This document shows positions 61,923 through 64,000 of a stretch of DNA of 64,000 nucleotides, one piece after another. The DNA is taken from contig NZ_CP102290.1 of assembly GCF_025151995.1 (NCBI RefSeq), positions 2,914,001-2,978,000 on the forward strand, in the 5' to 3' direction. A program made the position numbers and the translations under genes. The stretch comes from Ruminococcus gauvreauii. GTDB lineage: Bacteria > Bacillota > Clostridia > Lachnospirales > Lachnospiraceae. The notes under the pieces are model-generated. The model had not been told where the DNA came from. It saw only the letters and a program-made list of their open reading frames with translations, and searched no databases. Numbering within the stretch: the stretch's first letter is position 1; each line of letters begins with the position of its first letter.

Positions 61923-63077
61923 TTGTTAGAGATTATGTCAAATGAAGCGGAATCATCTGCAAAGATTATAGTGATCGGAGTGGGTGGGGCAGGAAATAAT
62001 GCTGTAAACCGCATGGTGGATGAAGCGATCGGCGGCGTGGAATTCGTCGGAATTAATACAGATAAACAGGCATTGACGCTGTGTAAAGCACCTACTGTAC
62101 TTCAGATCGGTGAAAAGGTCACCAAAGGACTCGGTGCCGGCGCACAGCCTGAGGTGGGACAGAAGGCGGCGGAAGAGAGCGTTGACGAGGTTCGCAGACT
62201 GATCGAAGGTGCTGATATGGTGTTTGTTACCTGCGGTATGGGCGGCGGTACCGGTACCGGGGCGGCTCCGATTGTGGCAGGTCTCGCGAAAGAGATGGGT
62301 ATTCTGACTGTCGGTGTCGTGACGAAGCCGTTCCGTTTTGAAGCGAAAACACGTATGAGCAATGCGCTTATGGGAATCGATAAATTAAAAGAGAATGTTG
62401 ACACACTGATCGTGATTCCGAACGACAAACTCCTTGAGATCGTAGACCGCCGGACAACGATGCCGGAGGCTCTGAAGAAGGCGGATGAGGTGCTGCAGCA
62501 GGCCGTGCAGGGCATTACAGACCTGATCAACCTGCCGGCTCTGATCAACCTTGACTTCGCAGATGTCCAGACCGTTATGATCGATAAAGGTATCGCACAC
62601 ATCGGTATCGGTGAGGCGAAAGGGGACGACAAGGCACTGGAGGCAGTACAGCAGGCTGTTGCCAGCCCGCTGCTTGAGACAACGATCAACGGCGCTTCTC
62701 ATGTCATTGTCAATATTTCCGGTGATATCTCACTGATGGATGCGAACGATGCGGTCAGCTACGTGCAGGATCTGGCCGGTGAGGATACCAATATTATCTT
62801 CGGTGCCATGTATGATGATTCTGATGTGGATACGGCAAGAATCACCGTGATCGCAACGGGACTTGATGACGCCACATCCAAACAGCCGAGTGTCGGCGGA
62901 AAGAGTATGTTCAGTATGCCGAAGGCGGAAACGAAACAGGAGATTCCTTCTTTCACGCAGGCACAGGGATTCACAATGCCGAAACTGCAGATGCCTTCAC
63001 AGGCTTCCGCACCGACAGCAAGCAATGTGCCGAAAAAAGATATTCAGATTCCGGATTTCCTGAAGAACCGGAAGTAG
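61923..63077 (+). CDS. ftsZ: Cell division protein FtsZ
   Basis: A 384-residue tubulin homologue. VGVGGAGNNAVNRM and the GTP-binding GMGGGTGTGAAPIVAG are invariant. A linker follows, and the C-terminal peptide KKDIQIPDFLKNRK binds FtsA/SepF-type anchors. It starts with TTG at 61923, supported by AAGGAGG 8 bases upstream. It is the last gene of the dcw cluster here and is followed by a terminator. Confidence 0.98.
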   Translation: MLEIMSNEAESSAKIIVIGVGGAGNNAVNRMVDEAIGGVEFVGINTDKQALTLCKAPTVLQIGEKVTKGLGAGAQPEVGQKAAEESVDEVRRLIEGADMVFVTCGMGGGTGTGAAPIVAGLAKEMGILTVGVVTKPFRFEAKTRMSNALMGIDKLKENVDTLIVIPNDKLLEIVDRRTTMPEALKKADEVLQQAVQGITDLINLPALINLDFADVQTVMIDKGIAHIGIGEAKGDDKALEAVQQAVASPLLETTINGASHVIVNISGDISLMDANDAVSYVQDLAGEDTNIIFGAMYDDSDVDTARITVIATGLDDATSKQPSVGGKSMFSMPKAETKQEIPSFTQAQGFTMPKLQMPSQASAPTASNVPKKDIQIPDFLKNRK

Positions 63078-63129
63078 CAATCAGCGGATAACAGAATATT
63101 TGTACAGTGCGGTCCCGCGCTGTGCCTGT

Positions 63130-63187
63130 ATGGGCGTTTGAGTTTTGTATCTCCTCATGGGATGCAAAATTCAAACGCTCATTTTCT
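63130..63187 (+). terminator. Terminator after ftsZ
   Basis: A 21-bp stem (63130-63150 with 63161-63181) with three wobble pairs and a 10-base loop, followed by ATTTTCTT. Confidence 0.88.
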
Positions 63188-63215
63188 TGACATGTAGAAA
63201 AAAAAGGAATAAACT
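63187..63215 (+). promoter_or_regulatory. Candidate promoter of the rubredoxin-glutamate synthase gene
   Basis: TTGACA (63187-63192) and TAAACT (63210-63215) with a 17-base spacer, about 39 bases before the ATG. Confidence 0.5.
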
Positions 63216-63253
63216 AATAATAGTTACTAATTTCAATTTATTGGGAGGATGTT

Positions 63254-64000
63254 ATGGCAAAATACAAATGTAGTGTGTGCGGGTATGTTTACGATGAAGA
63301 AAAGGAGAAGAAGCCGTTTGCCGAACTGACGGCATGTCCGGTCTGCAGACAGCCGGCAGATAAGTTTATACGGATGGAAGAAACGAAGGAGCCGGACCGG
63401 CCGGCAGATGAAAAATTCCCGGTGGAGACAGGGATGGCTCCTGCATATCCGCCGGAGTATGTCAGAGAGGATCCGGGATGCCGCTTTATGAAGGAAATTC
63501 ACGAGATGGCCGTTACCGGAAAGCCAATTATCGAGGCGATGGGGACGCAGATGCAGATGCCGGGCTGGGACGATATCCTGGTGCTTGGGGCACAGCTGAA
63601 TCCGCCTCCGCTCGACGAACATGAATCTGTGGATACGATGACCGTGATAGGTAAACATGCGAAAAAACCAATGGTTTTAAGCGGTCCCGTGTACATCTCA
63701 CATATGTCGTTCGGGGCGTTGTCGAAAGAGGTAAAAGTGGCGCTTGCTAAGGGGAGCGCCATGGCAGGAACTGCCATGTGCAGCGGGGAGGGAGGAATTC
63801 TCCCCGAGGAGCGGGAGGCTGCCTGTAAATACATCTTTGAATACGTGCCGAACCGATACAGTGCGACAGATGAGAACCTCAGAAAGGCGGATGCGATAGA
63901 GATTAAAATCGGCCAGGGCACGAAACCCGGCATGGGAGGACATCTGCCGGGCGGTAAGGTGACGCCGGAGATCGCGAAGATCCGCAATAAGCCTCTGGGA
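63254..64000 (+). CDS. Rubredoxin-domain glutamate synthase-like protein, 3' end cut by window edge
   Basis: The frame runs from ATG 63254 (GGGAGG upstream) to the window end, 249 codons. The first about 45 residues form a rubredoxin domain (KCSVCGYVYDE, then CPVCRQPADKF). From about residue 75 the sequence matches the FMN-binding domain of the glutamate synthase large subunit (SHMSFGALSKEVKVALAKGS, then GQGTKPGMGGHLPG). It lacks the glutaminase domain, as in archaeal-type enzymes of anaerobes. It may transfer electrons from rubredoxin to an FMN-bound amination reaction; the substrate is not certain. Confidence 0.92.
   Translation, partial: MAKYKCSVCGYVYDEEKEKKPFAELTACPVCRQPADKFIRMEETKEPDRPADEKFPVETGMAPAYPPEYVREDPGCRFMKEIHEMAVTGKPIIEAMGTQMQMPGWDDILVLGAQLNPPPLDEHESVDTMTVIGKHAKKPMVLSGPVYISHMSFGALSKEVKVALAKGSAMAGTAMCSGEGGILPEEREAACKYIFEYVPNRYSATDENLRKADAIEIKIGQGTKPGMGGHLPGGKVTPEIAKIRNKPLG

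Overview
The window looks like a chromosomal segment of an anaerobic, low-to-moderate GC Firmicute of the Clostridia, most likely Lachnospiraceae-like. The reasons are several oxygen-sensitive glycyl radical enzymes, a 4-hydroxybutyryl-CoA dehydratase, a DAP-type MurE, a PASTA kinase/PP2C pair, strong AGGAGG ribosome binding sites, frequent GTG/TTG starts and a division-cell wall (dcw) cluster in Firmicute order. No tRNA, rRNA, CRISPR array, transposase or phage gene was recognised.

Bases 1-29.6 kb form an accessory catabolic region. It holds three glycyl radical enzymes (GREs): one cut by the window edge, one on the minus strand, and one with a -1 frameshift near its 5' end. There are two GRE activases, a non-pyrrolysine MttB-like methyltransferase, a DMT permease, a bicupin, two related XRE-cupin regulators, an iron alcohol dehydrogenase, a MATE pump, an opine-dehydrogenase-like enzyme and two UroD/MtaA-like proteins. 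A C4-CoA set is present: 3-hydroxyacyl-CoA dehydrogenase, 4-hydroxybutyryl-CoA dehydratase, an NfuA-like scaffold and a thiolase. Two AraC regulators and a PucR-type regulator with a divergent MFS-UroD pair complete it. Two promoters share a 62-bp element with 9 mismatches, which ties the hydroxyacyl-CoA dehydrogenase to the dehydratase-thiolase operon. A 145-bp terminator-bearing repeat occurs in three copies around the PucR-MFS-UroD module.

Bases 29.7-44.6 kb are housekeeping genes, mostly co-directional and tightly packed: murE, priA, def, fmt, rsmB, rlmN, a PP2C phosphatase, a PASTA kinase, rsgA, rpe, thiN, ychF and lgt.

Bases 44.7-63.1 kb are the dcw cluster: mraZ with its operator repeats, rsmH, ftsL, a class B PBP, then a second class B PBP, mraY, murD, ftsW, murA, ftsQ and ftsZ. 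A complete cobalamin uptake/salvage operon is inserted between the two PBP genes. It has a consensus promoter, a cobalamin riboswitch with terminator, permease, ATPase, CbiZ and a binding lipoprotein. The window ends inside a rubredoxin/glutamate-synthase-like gene.

Working model (inference): the left region imports small, possibly methylated or hydroxylated substrates, breaks C-N, C-O or C-C bonds with GREs, moves methyl groups with corrinoid-linked methyltransferases, and sends C4 acyl-CoAs to acetyl-CoA. The substrate of each GRE cannot be assigned from sequence alone.
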